64,000 bases of DNA from Aquabacterium sp. (GCA_023266355.1 JAHFQM010000007.1:124001-188000), one strand, 5' to 3'; shown: positions 1-9,766, counted from the first letter of the stretch. The notes: generated by a model from the sequence alone, not told the origin. A program made the numbers and translations.

Positions 1-983
1 GGGTAGCGGGCGCGCGTGGCGGGGCTGGTCCAGTGGCGCAGGGGCGTGAAGCGCACTTCGTCGGCTGCCAGGTTGCGGGTGGGCTGGCCGGGTGCGCGCA
101 GGCTGCCACCGGCCCACAGCGTGCTGCCATCGGCGCGGCGCAGGCGGAAGGCGGTGAGGGCGCCGCCGTCGTCGAGGTTCATGCCGATCCAGTCCCAGCC
201 CACGGCCTCGGCATCGAGCAGGGACTCGCTCCATTCGTGGTCCATCCAGGCGCGGCCGCTGACGGCTTGGGTGCGGCCGGCGCGCGTGAGCTGGCCGCTC
301 ACCTGCAGTTGCGGGTGGGAGTAGTAACGGCTGGCCTGTTCGATGCGCGGGCCCTTTTGCGAGAAGCCGGCCTCGCCTTGCAGCAACAGGGGCTGGGTTT
401 GCACGAAGCGCAGGTCGAGCGTGAAGTCGCGCGCGGCGACGCGGCTGGCGTAGGTGCTGCGCTCGGCGGGGCCGCTGCGCCGCAGGGTCCAGTCGCGCAG
501 CAGCACCTGGGTGTCGCCTTCGCGGGCCTCGACGAGGCCAAAGCCGGTGCGGCCGATGCGCTGGTCGTGCACCAGGCGGGCGGCGGCCACGTCGGTGAGC
601 GCGGCGTGGGCGAACACCAGCTGGCGCGCGGCGAAGGCGCTGCGGCTGTCTGTGGCGGCATCGACCCGTGAGCGGAAGAAGGTGATCTGGAAGCCCAGCG
701 GGGCGTCACGGTGGGCGCTGCCATCCTGCGGCCACAGGCTGCCGGTGAGGTACCACCACTCGGTGCGGAAGGCGGGGTGGGCGCCGAAGTCCTGCGGGAA
801 GCGCAGCGGTTCGCCAGGGTGCAGCACCGGGGGCAGGGCGCGCATGGGGCTGAGCGCATGGGCACCGTTCGCGCCCCAGGCGAGGCCCGCGGCCAGGGCC
901 TGCAGGCTGGCGCGCAAGGTCGCGCGCCTCGTGGGCGCCATGTGCGCCTCGGGCATCGTGGGCATGTTGCGGCGCAAGGCCAT
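1..983 (-). CDS. Lipocalin-like AttH/CrtC-family protein (C-terminus cut by window edge)
   Basis: About 327 codons are visible; the 3' end lies outside the window. The N-terminus is basic with a twin-arginine pair (around residues 19-20) followed by a hydrophobic stretch, so it is probably exported. Family hallmarks are the TEWWY motif near residues 74-78 and WMDHEWS near 246-252, which define the lipocalin-like AttH/carotenoid 1,2-hydratase fold. The ATG overlaps the permease stop codon (TGATG), so the gene is translationally coupled to the ABC permease upstream. In such three-gene sets the protein is thought to act with the exporter on a hydrophobic ligand; real hydratase activity is unlikely here because no carotenoid genes are near. 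Substrate unknown. Confidence 0.9.
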   Translation of the reverse strand, partial: MALRRNMPTMPEAHMAPTRRATLRASLQALAAGLAWGANGAHALSPMRALPPVLHPGEPLRFPQDFGAHPAFRTEWWYLTGSLWPQDGSAHRDAPLGFQITFFRSRVDAATDSRSAFAARQLVFAHAALTDVAAARLVHDQRIGRTGFGLVEAREGDTQVLLRDWTLRRSGPAERSTYASRVAARDFTLDLRFVQTQPLLLQGEAGFSQKGPRIEQASRYYSHPQLQVSGQLTRAGRTQAVSGRAWMDHEWSESLLDAEAVGWDWIGMNLDDGGALTAFRLRRADGSTLWAGGSLRAPGQPTRNLAADEVRFTPLRHWTSPATRARY

Positions 984-3604
984 CACCAGTCCTCCTTGAC
1001 GGCCAGCACCGCATCCCGCCCCACCGCCGCGCGCGCCGCGACCCAGGCCGTGAGCGTGCCGGCCAGCATCACGCTGGCGCACAGCGCGGCCAGGCGGGCC
1101 CAGGGCAGCAGCAGGTCCATCGTCCAGTGGAAGCTTTGCGGGTTGACCACCACCACCAGCACCACGCTGACGGCCACGCCCAGCGCCAACCCGAGCAGCG
1201 CGCCCACCGAGGTGAAGGCGGCGCCCTCGCCGGCCACGATGGCCAGCACCTGGCGGCGCGTGAAGCCCAGGTGGCTGAGCAGGCCGAACTCTTTGCGCCG
1301 CGCCAGCACCTGGGCCGAAAAGCTCGCCGCCGTGCCGAACAGCCCGATGCCGATGGCCACCGCCTGCAGCCAGTAGGTGACGGCGAAGCTGCGGTCGAAG
1401 ATGCGCAGCGTGGTCTGGCGGATCTGGCCGGGCTCGGCGAACTCCAGCAGCGCGCCGTCCAGGCCTTGCCGCGTGGCGAGTTCGCGCACGGCGGCCTGCA
1501 CGGCGTCCACGCGGGTGCCGGGGGCCAGCCACATCGCCAGGTCGTTGACGTCGGTGTCGCCGGTCAGGCGCTGGTAGTCGGCCTCGTCGATGACGATGGC
1601 GCCTTGCTGGCGGGCGTAGTCGCGCCAGACGCCGCGCACGAACGCCGCCACCGGCGGCTGGCCGGCGCGCAGGGGCAGCATCAGGGTCTGGCCGGGGCGG
1701 CCGTCGTAGAGGTCCACCACCGCCTCGCTCACGAAGATGCCGATGGTGCCTGCGCGCGGCGGCAGCAGCTCACCCACCAGGGGCAGGCTGCGGGCCGGGT
1801 CGCCGGAGCCGTCCAGATTGTTCAGATCGCGCGAGATCAGGGCCAGCGGGGTCTGTTGCGTGTCCAGCGTCAGGCTGCCCACGCGCACGCCGGCCACGCG
1901 GGCCACACCGGGCAGTTGCGCGATCTGGCCCAGCAAGGCGCGGGGCAGGTGCAGGGTGTCGCCGCCGCTCGTTTTGGCGGCACGCGCGTACAGGTCGGCG
2001 GGCAGGACGACGTCCAGCCACGTCGTCACCGATTCGCGGAAGCTGGCCACCATCACGGTGAGCGCCACCGACAGGCTCAGGCTGGCCACCACCCCGGCCA
2101 TGGCGATGGTGGCCGTGTGGCGCATGCGCCGGGCGCGCTCCAGCGCCAGCAGCCAGGTGGCCTGCTGCGGTGCGGGCCAGCGCCCCAGCAGGGCCTGCAC
2201 CACCGCCGGCACGCAGGCGATGCCACCCATCAGGATGCAGGCCACCGAGATGTAGGCCCACAGCGGCACGCCGTCCACCGGCGGCAACAGCGCCAGCGCG
2301 GCGCCCAGCACCAGCAGCATCGGCCCCAGCCAGGCCACGCCGCGTCCTGCGCCAACATCGCCCAGCCCCTTGAGCGCCTGCGCCGGCGCGATGCCCTGCG
2401 CCGCGCGCGCCGGCAACCAGCCCCCCGCCACCGCCGCGGCCACCCCGAGGGCGCCATAGACCCACGCCGCGCCGAGCGACCACTGCAGCCGTGGCGTGAT
2501 GCCGGGGAAGTAGCCCCCGCCCAGGTCACCCGCCAGCAGGCGCAGCGCCAGGGCCGCCAGCGCCGTGCCCAGGGCCAGGCCCAGCACCGCACCCAGCAGC
2601 CCGACCACGGCCGATTCGGCCAGCACCAGGCGCAGGCGTTCGCGCGCGCTCAGGCCCAGCACGCCCAGCAGGGCCAGCTGCGGCAGGCGCTTGGCCACCG
2701 ACAGCGAGAGGATGGAGAACACCAGGAAGGCCCCCGTGAACAGCGCCACCAGGGCCAGCACCGTGAGGTTGACCCGGTAGGCGCGCGACATGTTGGACAG
2801 CCGCTGCGAGGCCTCGTCGGGCTGCTCGGCCACCACGCCCGCGGGCAGCTGCAGGCTGCGCACGACGTCTTGCGCCGAGGCCCCGGCCACCAGCTGGACG
2901 TCCAGCCGCGTCAGCTGGCCCAGCAGTTGGAAGTGGTCTTGCGCGCCGGCCAGGTCCATCACGGCCAGGGGCTCGCCGCCAGCGCTGACGCCGCCCACCA
3001 CGCGCAGGCTGGTCTCCGTGATGCCCGATGGCGTCGGCGCGAGCACGGTGAGGAGCTCGCCCGGCGCCACGCCCAGCAGGCGCCGCGCCGCCGCATTGAG
3101 CAGCACCGAGGACGGCGCGAACACCGCCATCGCGTCGATGCCCTCGACCTCGGTGGCCAGCTGCGGCAGCAGGGCCGGGGCCAGCGGCGCGGCCACCAGG
3201 CTGTCTTGCCCGATGAGCCGGAGCGCCTGCAACCGGCCCTGGCGGTCGCGCGCCTGGGTCTGCAGCGCGATCACGGGGCTGACCCGCGCGACCTGCGGGT
3301 GCCGCGCCACCTGCGGGTAGAGGGCTTCGTCCACCGCGCCATGGGCGGCTTGCAGGCGCAGGTCGGCCTCGCCGTTGACGCTGCGCACCGCCGCGCCGAA
3401 CTCGCTCAAGGCCGAGGCGTTGATGAGGTGCACCGAGAAGGCCAGGGCCACGCCCAGCAGCACGGCCAGCACGGCCGTGGCCTGGCGCAGCGCGTGGTGG
3501 CGCCACTCGGCCCAGCTGACCCAGCGCAGCAAGGTCCAGACGGTGTGGGTGCTGCTGTGCGGGGCCTGAGGTCCGGCCCAAGGTTCAGCCCGACGTTCAG
3601 CCAT
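983..3604 (-). CDS. FtsX/MacB-type ABC transporter permease
   Basis: The protein has 873 residues. Hydrophobic segments lie near the N-terminus ([14 protein letters not shown]), in the middle ([17 protein letters not shown] and following) and at the C-terminus, separated by two large periplasmic domains, the layout of the fused duplicated FtsX-type permeases (about 10 membrane spans). It starts inside the 3' end of the ATPase gene (8 nt overlap) and its stop overlaps the start of the AttH-like gene, so the three form one operon. It probably forms the membrane part of an exporter or lipid/lipoprotein extraction machine; the substrate cannot be told from sequence. Confidence 0.93.
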   Translation of the reverse strand: MAERRAEPWAGPQAPHSSTHTVWTLLRWVSWAEWRHHALRQATAVLAVLLGVALAFSVHLINASALSEFGAAVRSVNGEADLRLQAAHGAVDEALYPQVARHPQVARVSPVIALQTQARDRQGRLQALRLIGQDSLVAAPLAPALLPQLATEVEGIDAMAVFAPSSVLLNAAARRLLGVAPGELLTVLAPTPSGITETSLRVVGGVSAGGEPLAVMDLAGAQDHFQLLGQLTRLDVQLVAGASAQDVVRSLQLPAGVVAEQPDEASQRLSNMSRAYRVNLTVLALVALFTGAFLVFSILSLSVAKRLPQLALLGVLGLSARERLRLVLAESAVVGLLGAVLGLALGTALAALALRLLAGDLGGGYFPGITPRLQWSLGAAWVYGALGVAAAVAGGWLPARAAQGIAPAQALKGLGDVGAGRGVAWLGPMLLVLGAALALLPPVDGVPLWAYISVACILMGGIACVPAVVQALLGRWPAPQQATWLLALERARRMRHTATIAMAGVVASLSLSVALTVMVASFRESVTTWLDVVLPADLYARAAKTSGGDTLHLPRALLGQIAQLPGVARVAGVRVGSLTLDTQQTPLALISRDLNNLDGSGDPARSLPLVGELLPPRAGTIGIFVSEAVVDLYDGRPGQTLMLPLRAGQPPVAAFVRGVWRDYARQQGAIVIDEADYQRLTGDTDVNDLAMWLAPGTRVDAVQAAVRELATRQGLDGALLEFAEPGQIRQTTLRIFDRSFAVTYWLQAVAIGIGLFGTAASFSAQVLARRKEFGLLSHLGFTRRQVLAIVAGEGAAFTSVGALLGLALGVAVSVVLVVVVNPQSFHWTMDLLLPWARLAALCASVMLAGTLTAWVAARAAVGRDAVLAVKEDW

Positions 3605-4289
3605 GCACAGGCTCCGGGCGCATGCCCGTGGCCGTCAGGCGCAGCACCCGGTCGGCGTGGGCGGCGGCGGCCCGCGAGTGCGTCACCATGACGCAGGCCG
3701 CGCCGTGCTGGCGGGTCTGCGCGGCGAGCAGCTGCATGACGCGCTCGGCGGTGTCGGGGTCGAGGTTGCCCGTGGGCTCGTCGGCCAGGATCAGGGCCGG
3801 GCGGTGCACCAGGGCGCGCGCCAGGGCCACGCGCTGCAGCTGTCCGCCCGAGAGCTGCTGCGGCAGGCGCTCGCCCAGATCGCTCAGGCCCACGGCGGCC
3901 AGTTCCTCGGCCACGCGCTGCAGCTGCTGCGCCCGCGGCACGCCCAGCAGCATCAAGGGCAAGGCCACGTTTTGCGCCACGCTCAGGTGGGGCAGCACAT
4001 GGAAAGCCTGGAAGACGAAGCCCAGGTGGCGGCGGCGGAAGTGCGCCTGGGGGCCCTCGGGCAGCGCGCTCAGGTCGGTGCCCAGCACCTGCACGCTGCC
4101 CGCAGAGGGCGCGTCCAGCCCGGCCAGGCAGTTCAACAGCGTCGATTTGCCCACGCCCGACTCCCCGACGATGGCGACGAACTCGCCCGGCGCCACGGCC
4201 AGGTCCACCTGGGCAAACACCGGGACCGTCTCGCTGCCCATGGATGGTGCCGTGTGGTGAACCTTGGCCAGTTGTCGGACATGCAGCAT
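3597..4289 (-). CDS. ABC transporter ATP-binding protein (LolD/MacB type)
   Basis: The protein has 230 residues from the chosen ATG. Walker A is GESGVGKS (residues 42-49), the Q-loop FVFQAFH follows, the signature LSGGQ is at 146-150 and Walker [14 protein letters not shown] starts near 165: a complete nucleotide-binding domain of the LolCDE/MacB branch. It powers the permease encoded next in the operon. The start is uncertain: an in-frame ATG four codons upstream (4301) is equally possible, and neither has a clear ribosome binding site. Confidence 0.93.
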   Translation of the reverse strand: MLHVRQLAKVHHTAPSMGSETVPVFAQVDLAVAPGEFVAIVGESGVGKSTLLNCLAGLDAPSAGSVQVLGTDLSALPEGPQAHFRRRHLGFVFQAFHVLPHLSVAQNVALPLMLLGVPRAQQLQRVAEELAAVGLSDLGERLPQQLSGGQLQRVALARALVHRPALILADEPTGNLDPDTAERVMQLLAAQTRQHGAACVMVTHSRAAAAHADRVLRLTATGMRPEPVHG

Positions 4290-4365
4290 GGCGGCAAGCA
4301 TAGCCGGCGCGCTGCGGTGCAGGGCTGCGGCGCCACACCTGTCCTCACCTTGATCCAGGTTCAGG

Positions 4366-4388
4366 GTATTTCCGGATCCTGGAATATC
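4366..4388. promoter_or_regulatory. Palindrome in the divergent promoter region of the ABC operon and first metzincin
   Basis: The 182-bp gap 4290-4471 separates two divergent genes. It holds an imperfect dyad centred on GGATCC (4373-4378), with TTCC on the left mirrored by GGAA on the right, in a locally AT-richer stretch. Its position between divergent genes would suit an operator, but no regulator can be named and no convincing -35/-10 pair was assigned. Confidence 0.3.
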
Positions 4389-4471
4389 CTTGCTTTGTGC
4401 ACTGCATCCATTAACCTCGGTGCATTCAAAAAAATCAGCGTGCGCAGACGCGCCCATCTCAGGAGAGCCCC

Positions 4472-6451
4472 ATGGACACCCACGCCCGATCCGTCCTCGC
4501 GACCGCCGTTGTCGCTTCGCTCCTGGCGGTGTCGACCGCCGATGCGCAGACGGCCGGCGTGGCGAGCCCCGTGGCCTCCTCGGTGCCCAGTGAACTGCGC
4601 CTGCAGACGGGGTTGAAACTGGACGCGCGGCGTTTGCTGTCCATGAAGGCCGGCGAGCAGATCGCCCTCGATTTCCCCGTGATCGGCCGCCACACCGTCA
4701 CCTTCGAGACGCTCACCCGCGGCCTCGACCAGCGCGCCTACTGGCACGGCCGCCTCGGTCAGAACCCGCGCGACCGCGTCTTCCTCAAGCAGACCGCCAC
4801 CGGCTTCGTCGGCGCCGTGCGCTTTGCCGGTCGCCAGGTCGCCTTCGAGCAACGCGACAACCAGCCCCTGGCCCGTGCCGACTCGGCGGTGCTGGCCGTG
4901 GCCGGCCAGGCCTATGCGCTGGGCGCCCCGCTGGGCCGCGGTGAGGTCGAGTTGCGCAGCAACCTGGCCGCACTGGCCCAGGCCCAGCCGGGCAGCGAGG
5001 TGGCCCTGCCCTTGCCGGGGGGCGTCACCGAAGTCGCCATCCTCACCCACAGCCGGGTGGACGAGCACGGCTTCCAGCAGATCGCCGGTGTCAGCCGCAT
5101 GGACGGCGCGGCCTACCCGGTGCTGCTGACCGTCAGCCCCGAAGCGGTGTTCGGCAGCCTGATCACGCCGCGCGGCGACTACCAGATCCTCACCCGCGCC
5201 GGCCGCACCCACATCCTCGATCCGCGTGCCGCTGGCGTGGTCGCCCCGACGGGCGATGACCAGATGGTCGCGCCGCAAGATGTCGTGGGCACCGACCAGG
5301 CTGATCAGGCAGCGCAGCCCGTGCCGCTCGTCACCCAGGCCATCCTGCGGCGCACGGGCTCGGGCGCGAGCATGCCCTCGGGCGGTGGCAGCAGCCTCCC
5401 GCCGACCCAGCCCGTGCCCCTGCCGCCCAACACGGTGGACACCACCCTGAACGTGCTGGTCACCTACAGCGCCAGTTTCGCGGCCTTGTGGGGTTCGGAG
5501 CTGGCTGCGCGCACCCGCATCGCCAACCTGATGGAACTCGCCAACACGGCGCATGCCAACAGCGGCACCGGGGTGAGCTTGCGCGTGGTGGGTTGGCGCC
5601 AGGTTCAGGTGCCTGACGACACCCCGCAGATCCAGCTGGACCACCTGCGCCTGGACAACGGCGGCTTCGAAGGCACGGCCAGCCAGAAAACCCAGCAAGG
5701 CGCGGCCATGACCGTGTTCTTTGCGCCGCTCAATGAAGTGACCGTGGCCACCAACACCTGCGGCATCGCCTATGTGCCGGCGGCGTTCGCTGGGGGCCTG
5801 ACGGCCTACCGCCAGCAGGTGCCGGTGCTGAACTTTGCCGCGCTGAACGACGGGCAATGGGGCACACAGTATTGCGAATCCTTGTCGCTGGCGCACGAGC
5901 TGGGCCACCTGCTGGGTGCCGTCCACGACAAGGACAACGCGCCCTTCAAGGGCGTGTTCAGCTACAGCTTTGGCAAGGGCGTGGCGGGGGTGTTTGGCAC
6001 GGTGATGTCCTACATCCAGCCGCGCGTGGCGATGTTCTCGTCGCCGCAGCTGTCGTGCACGTCAGACGGGCAGCGCTGCGGCACCAGCACCGAGAATGTG
6101 GTGGCGACCATGTTGCAGACCAAAGCGATCGCGGCTGCGCTGGGCCAGGCGGGGGCCGCACCGGCCGCGCTCGAAACCGGCTTGAGCGTGACCGGCTGGT
6201 TGCTCCAGGCCGATGGCACGCCCTACAGCGGCGCGGCCAGCCTGCAAGCCACCGATGCGCGCGTGCGTTGCCGCACCGGCCGCACGGGGTACTACAGCTG
6301 CAGCGTGCCGGCGGGCGTGCACGCCGTGACCTTGCGCGCGGCGGTGCCGGGGCGTTCGGTCACGCCGGGTCTGGCGACCTTCGCGGTGCCCAACCCATCA
6401 CCCAACACGACCAGCGCCGTGCCGGTGGTGGGCCGTTTCTACGTGCGTTGA
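4472..6451 (+). CDS. Secreted zinc metalloprotease, metzincin (reprolysin-like) 1
   Basis: The protein has 659 residues. A signal peptide (basic start, hydrophobic core, cleavage near ADAQT) leads a propeptide-like region of about 300 residues. The metzincin zinc site [12 protein letters not shown] starts at His475 and is followed by a Met-turn (VMSY), so the three His ligands, the Glu base and the family Asp are all present. The last ~80 residues form a separate beta-rich domain with Cys pairs. It is closely similar along its length to the protease at 7831-9747, which lies just beyond flhDC. The ATG follows AGGAGAG at a good distance. Likely an extracellular protease; substrate unknown. Confidence 0.9.
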   Translation: MDTHARSVLATAVVASLLAVSTADAQTAGVASPVASSVPSELRLQTGLKLDARRLLSMKAGEQIALDFPVIGRHTVTFETLTRGLDQRAYWHGRLGQNPRDRVFLKQTATGFVGAVRFAGRQVAFEQRDNQPLARADSAVLAVAGQAYALGAPLGRGEVELRSNLAALAQAQPGSEVALPLPGGVTEVAILTHSRVDEHGFQQIAGVSRMDGAAYPVLLTVSPEAVFGSLITPRGDYQILTRAGRTHILDPRAAGVVAPTGDDQMVAPQDVVGTDQADQAAQPVPLVTQAILRRTGSGASMPSGGGSSLPPTQPVPLPPNTVDTTLNVLVTYSASFAALWGSELAARTRIANLMELANTAHANSGTGVSLRVVGWRQVQVPDDTPQIQLDHLRLDNGGFEGTASQKTQQGAAMTVFFAPLNEVTVATNTCGIAYVPAAFAGGLTAYRQQVPVLNFAALNDGQWGTQYCESLSLAHELGHLLGAVHDKDNAPFKGVFSYSFGKGVAGVFGTVMSYIQPRVAMFSSPQLSCTSDGQRCGTSTENVVATMLQTKAIAAALGQAGAAPAALETGLSVTGWLLQADGTPYSGAASLQATDARVRCRTGRTGYYSCSVPAGVHAVTLRAAVPGRSVTPGLATFAVPNPSPNTTSAVPVVGRFYVR

Positions 6452-6479
6452 TGTCGTGTTGATGCGGTGTTGATGCCGC

Positions 6480-7016
6480 TCAGTGCATCTGCAGCGAACC
6501 AGCGGCCTTGCCCTTGCCGGCGCGTGCCGGGGGGTTGCACAGGCCGCAGGTGAAGTGGCGGGCGATTTCGTGCGGGTGGGTGACGAAGTGGCCGCCGCAC
6601 TTGTTGCACTTGGTCATCGTCAGCATGCCGTTGTCGATGAACTTGACCAGGCGCCAGGCGCGGGTCACCGACAGCAGGGGCTCCAGGCCTTGGGACTGGG
6701 TCTGTTCCAGGTAGAGCTGGTAGGCCTTGATGACGACGTCGATCTCGTCCATCTCGGAGGCCTTGTTCAGGTACTCGTGGACGTTGAGGAACAGGCTGGC
6801 GTGGATGTTGGGCTGCCAGGTCATGAACCAGTCGGTGGAGAAGGGCAGCTGACCCTTGGACGGCGACTTGCCCGAGACTTCCTTGTACAGGCGCAGCAGG
6901 CGCTCATAGGACATGTCGGTCTCCGACTCCAGGACCTGCAGGCGGGCACCGAGGTGGATGAGCGTGACGGCGCGGTCGATTTGCTTGGCTTCGGTCAACA
7001 GGCTCTTGGTGCGCAT
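6480..7016 (-). CDS. flhC: Flagellar transcriptional activator FlhC
   Basis: The protein has 178 residues, close to the usual FlhC length. It partners FlhD in the heterohexameric master activator of class II flagellar genes. The N-terminus (KQIDRAVTLIHLGARLQVL) and the downstream SYERLLRLYKEVSGKSP block are characteristic. Four Cys of the structural zinc site are present near the C-terminus as CNKC and CGLC. It lies 46 bp downstream of flhD on the same strand. The gene pair sits between two paralogous protease genes, and no other flagellar genes are visible in the window. Confidence 0.97.
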   Translation of the reverse strand: MRTKSLLTEAKQIDRAVTLIHLGARLQVLESETDMSYERLLRLYKEVSGKSPSKGQLPFSTDWFMTWQPNIHASLFLNVHEYLNKASEMDEIDVVIKAYQLYLEQTQSQGLEPLLSVTRAWRLVKFIDNGMLTMTKCNKCGGHFVTHPHEIARHFTCGLCNPPARAGKGKAAGSLQMH

Positions 7017-7062
7017 GGTGGGTCTCCTGGGAATCGGGTTCGTTGTGCAGATCAGGCAGCCG

Positions 7063-7383
7063 TCAAGCAGCTTCTTGGTGGCGGCCGGCCATCAGGATGT
7101 TAGCGTGCAGGCGGGTGACGGAGTCGTTGGCCGACTTGGAGTGGCTGGTCAGCAGGGACCAGACCAGGTCGTCGTCGATGCGCATGCGGCACAGCAGGGT
7201 GTTGCCAGACGCGAGCTTCAGCACCTGTGCCGGGCTCAGCGAGGCCAGGCGGTCGGCGGCTTGCTCCGAGATGCCGAGGCGGTAGAGCGCCTGTTCGCGG
7301 TCCGAACGGATGAGGCTCTGGGCCAGCATCAGGTAGGACAGGTTGACTTCGCGAATTTCCATCAGGACTTGGTCGGCGTTCAT
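7063..7383 (-). CDS. flhD: Flagellar transcriptional activator FlhD
   Basis: The protein has 106 residues starting MNADQVLMEIREVNLSYLML, a typical FlhD N-terminus; an in-frame upstream extension is not FlhD-like, so the internal ATG at 7383 is chosen. FlhD dimerises, binds FlhC and targets flagellar promoters. It is the first gene of the flhDC operon. Its promoter must lie in the 447-bp gap that it shares with the divergent protease gene and that gene's c-di-GMP riboswitch, so regulation of motility and protease could meet here. Confidence 0.96.
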   Translation of the reverse strand: MNADQVLMEIREVNLSYLMLAQSLIRSDREQALYRLGISEQAADRLASLSPAQVLKLASGNTLLCRMRIDDDLVWSLLTSHSKSANDSVTRLHANILMAGRHQEAA

Positions 7384-7654
7384 GGTTGGGCTCCGGTGTG
7401 CTGCTTGTCTGTGAACCGCTGTGTCGTTTGCGGTGTCGATGGAGTCATTGTGCAAACACCTGCCAATTTCCTTGATAGGTGTCTGGATGTAAGGCCCGTC
7501 GGCTGCGGGCTACACGCCTTGTAGGAAGTTGCCTGACAGAAACCCGGAAATGCAGCCTGCCTGCCCGCCAGAAAACTGGCACCCCATGCCGTGGCATTTC
7601 GCGCTTTGTCCATTCGTTCACGCGTGTTTACGTCTGCTTGCACTAAGCTGAGAA
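7384..7654. promoter_or_regulatory. Divergent regulatory region between flhD and the riboswitch leader
   Basis: The first 271 bp of the 447-bp gap hold no open frame that looks coding. The region should carry the flhDC promoter (leftward) and the promoter of the rightward riboswitch transcript. A weak -35/-10-like pair (TTGTCC near 7607, TACGTC about 17 bp later) sits just before the aptamer, but this match is poor and only suggestive. Confidence 0.4.
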
Positions 7655-7760
7655 CTCATCTGGGCAACCCGCACGAAAGTGCGGTGACGCAAAGCTGCGG
7701 GGCTAACGGTGCCAGTGCACCCATGCCAGCCGGGCCGCCATGCCGCCATCGGGCGGTGTG
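7655..7760 (+). promoter_or_regulatory. Class I cyclic-di-GMP riboswitch (GEMM-I aptamer)
   Basis: The core follows the GEMM-I pattern: GGGCAACC (from 7662), a perfect 6-bp helix CCGCAC/GTGCGG closed by a GAAA tetraloop (7669-7684), the near-invariant GACGCAAAGC (7686-7695), then GGCTAAC...CATGCC, which fits the tetraloop receptor around an inner GGTGC/GCACC hairpin, and AGCCGGG at the 3' side. It lies in the leader of the second metzincin gene, 70 nt before its ATG. The known ligand of this class is cyclic di-GMP. The direction of control (on or off) is not established. Confidence 0.9.
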
Positions 7761-7785
7761 TCCGCACGCGCACTTTGCACGCCCC

Positions 7786-7810
7786 GGATGGCAAGACCGC
7801 CATCCTTTGT
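7786..7810 (+). terminator. Putative riboswitch expression-platform hairpin
   Basis: GGATGGC (7786-7792) pairs perfectly with GCCATCC (7799-7805) across a 6-nt loop and is followed by TTTGT, a weak intrinsic-terminator shape, 20 nt before the protease ATG. An upstream GCCATC (7745-7750) at the 3' edge of the aptamer could pair with GATGGC instead, giving a mutually exclusive antiterminator. The short T-tract means it might act on translation rather than termination. Confidence 0.5.
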
Positions 7811-7830
7811 CCCGCGTTCCAGGAGTGCAC

Positions 7831-9747
7831 ATGCGATCTCACCTTGTCTTGCCCACCGCCCTTGCCGCGGCCGTCCTCGCCCTGTCGGTGGGTGCTGCCC
7901 ATGCCGTTGAGCCGGCGGCAGTGCCGCAAGGGGTGAACATCCTGTCGCCCATGAAGCTGGACGCCCGCGCTCTGCTGGCCATGAAGGCCGGTGAGCAGGT
8001 CGCCATCGACTTCCCCGTCATCGGTCGCAAGACGGTGGTGTTCGAGACCACCACCCGCGGCATCGACGGCCTGGCCTACTGGCACGGCCGCCTGGCGGGC
8101 AGCACGCGTGACCGCGTCTACCTGAAGCAGACCTCGGCGGGCTTTGTCGGTGCCATCCGCTTCGCCGATCGCCAGGTCGCGTTCCAGCAGCAAGGCGGTG
8201 CCTTGCGTGCGGTGGACGCCTCGGCGCTGGCCGCTGTGGCCGGCCAGGCCTACGCGGTGGGCAACAGCCTGGAGAAGGGCGTCCACGAGATCAGCGGCAA
8301 TTTCGCTGCCATCGCGCAAGCGGGTGAGGGCGCGGAAATCGCCCTGCCGCTGCCCGGCGGTCTGAGCGAAGTGGCCGTGGTGACCCGCGCGGCCATCGAC
8401 GAGCACGGCTTCCAGCAAGTGACCGGTGTCAGCCGCATGGACGGCATCGCCTACCCCACGCAGCTGACCATCAGCAAGGACGCCGTTTTCGGCACGGTGC
8501 TGACCTCGCAAGGCGAGTACCAGATCGTCACGCGCGGTGGCAAGACGCAGATCCTCGACCCCAAGACCGCCGGCTGGCAGGCCCCGCGTGGCGATGACCA
8601 CATCGAAGTGAGCGGCCTGCTGGACGGCGAGCCTTTGTCGGCCGGGGCCTTGGTCAAGACCCAGGCGGCGGTCACCACGACCACCACCACGACCACGACG
8701 ACCACCACGCCCAGCCTGATCCCGCTGAAGGCCGGCACGGTGGACACCACCATCAACCTGCTGATGACCTACAGCGCGAGCTACGTCAAGATGTGGGGCA
8801 ACGAGACGGCGGCGCGCACCCGCCTGTCCAACCTGGTGGAAGTGGCCAACAGCGCCTATGGCAACAGCGGCACGGGCGTCAAGTTCCGTGTCGTGGGCTG
8901 GCGCCAGGTGGCGGTGGCCGATGCCACGCCGCAAACCCACCTGGGCAACCTGCGCCTGGACACCGGCGGCTTCGCCGGCACCGCGGCCCAGAAGGCGCTC
9001 AATGGCGCGGCCATGACCGTGTTCTTCTCGCCCTTCAACGCCACGACCTCCACCACCGGCACCTGCGGCCTGGCCTATGTGCCTGCCGCGAACGCCGCCG
9101 GCCTGGCCACATTCAAGTCGCAGGCGCCCTACCTGATGTTCGCGGCGCTCAACGACGGCCAGACCAGCAACGGCTGGTACTGCGAGTCCCTGACCCTGGC
9201 GCACGAGCTGGGCCACAACCTGGGCAACGCGCACGACAAGGCCAACTCCTCCTTCCCGGGCGTGTTCAGCTACAGCTATGGCAAGGGCGTGTCGGGGGTG
9301 TTCGGCACGGTGATGTCCTACATCTCGCCGCGCGTGGCGCTGTTCTCCTCGCCGCAACTCAAGTGCACCAGCGCTGGCGCCGTCTGCGGCACGGCGACCG
9401 AAAACGTCGTGGCCTCGGTGCTGCAGACCAAGTCCACCGTGGCCGCCCTGGGCAAAACCACCGCGACGACCGTGGCCAGCGATGGCAGCTTCATGGTGTC
9501 CGGCTGGTTGCTCAACACCACCGGCACCCCGTTCACCGGCGCCGCCACCTTCAAGGTCACCACCGCGGGCGTGAGCTGCGCCTCGGGCAGCACGGGCCTG
9601 TACATGTGCAAGGTGCCGGCCGGCGTGAGCTCGGTGACGCTGTCGGCCGCCGTGGCCGGGCGTTCGGTCACGCCGACGCTGGCGACCTTCGGCATCGACC
9701 GCCTGGCCAACACCCCGGTCAACGCGACGCGCTTCTATGTGAAGTGA
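7831..9747 (+). CDS. Secreted zinc metalloprotease, metzincin 2, under a c-di-GMP riboswitch
   Basis: The protein has 638 residues from the ATG at 7831, which has AGGAG six bases upstream and starts a clean signal peptide (cleavage near AHAVE). The zinc site HELGHNLGNAHD starts at His458, followed by a VMSY Met-turn. A run of 12 Thr separates the N-terminal propeptide-like region from the catalytic domain. It is a close paralogue of the protease at 4472-6451, sharing blocks such as FPVIGRK and the HSHELGH-type site context, and has the same C-terminal beta-rich domain. A GEMM-I riboswitch in its leader indicates control by cyclic di-GMP. Likely secreted; substrate unknown. Confidence 0.92.
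   Translation: MRSHLVLPTALAAAVLALSVGAAHAVEPAAVPQGVNILSPMKLDARALLAMKAGEQVAIDFPVIGRKTVVFETTTRGIDGLAYWHGRLAGSTRDRVYLKQTSAGFVGAIRFADRQVAFQQQGGALRAVDASALAAVAGQAYAVGNSLEKGVHEISGNFAAIAQAGEGAEIALPLPGGLSEVAVVTRAAIDEHGFQQVTGVSRMDGIAYPTQLTISKDAVFGTVLTSQGEYQIVTRGGKTQILDPKTAGWQAPRGDDHIEVSGLLDGEPLSAGALVKTQAAVTTTTTTTTTTTTPSLIPLKAGTVDTTINLLMTYSASYVKMWGNETAARTRLSNLVEVANSAYGNSGTGVKFRVVGWRQVAVADATPQTHLGNLRLDTGGFAGTAAQKALNGAAMTVFFSPFNATTSTTGTCGLAYVPAANAAGLATFKSQAPYLMFAALNDGQTSNGWYCESLTLAHELGHNLGNAHDKANSSFPGVFSYSYGKGVSGVFGTVMSYISPRVALFSSPQLKCTSAGAVCGTATENVVASVLQTKSTVAALGKTTATTVASDGSFMVSGWLLNTTGTPFTGAATFKVTTAGVSCASGSTGLYMCKVPAGVSSVTLSAAVAGRSVTPTLATFGIDRLANTPVNATRFYVK
8674..8709 (+). repeat. ACC/ACG triplet repeat coding for 12 threonines
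   Basis: Twelve consecutive Thr codons (only ACC and ACG) lie in frame inside the second metzincin gene, between the N-terminal region and the catalytic domain. The first metzincin has a Ser/Gly/Pro-rich linker at the same place instead. Such a tract is a flexible, possibly glycosylated linker and could vary in length by slippage. Confidence 0.85.
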
Positions 9748-9766
9748 GCGATCACTCCTGATCATG

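Noticed and set aside
1127..3691. A plus-strand open frame of about 850 codons over the ABC permease
   Set aside because: It is the His/Gln/Arg-rich shadow of the FtsX permease gene on the other strand.
8674..8709. ACC/ACG triplet run as a CRISPR-like or non-coding repeat
   Set aside because: It is in frame inside a clear protease gene and codes for a Thr linker; there are no spacers.
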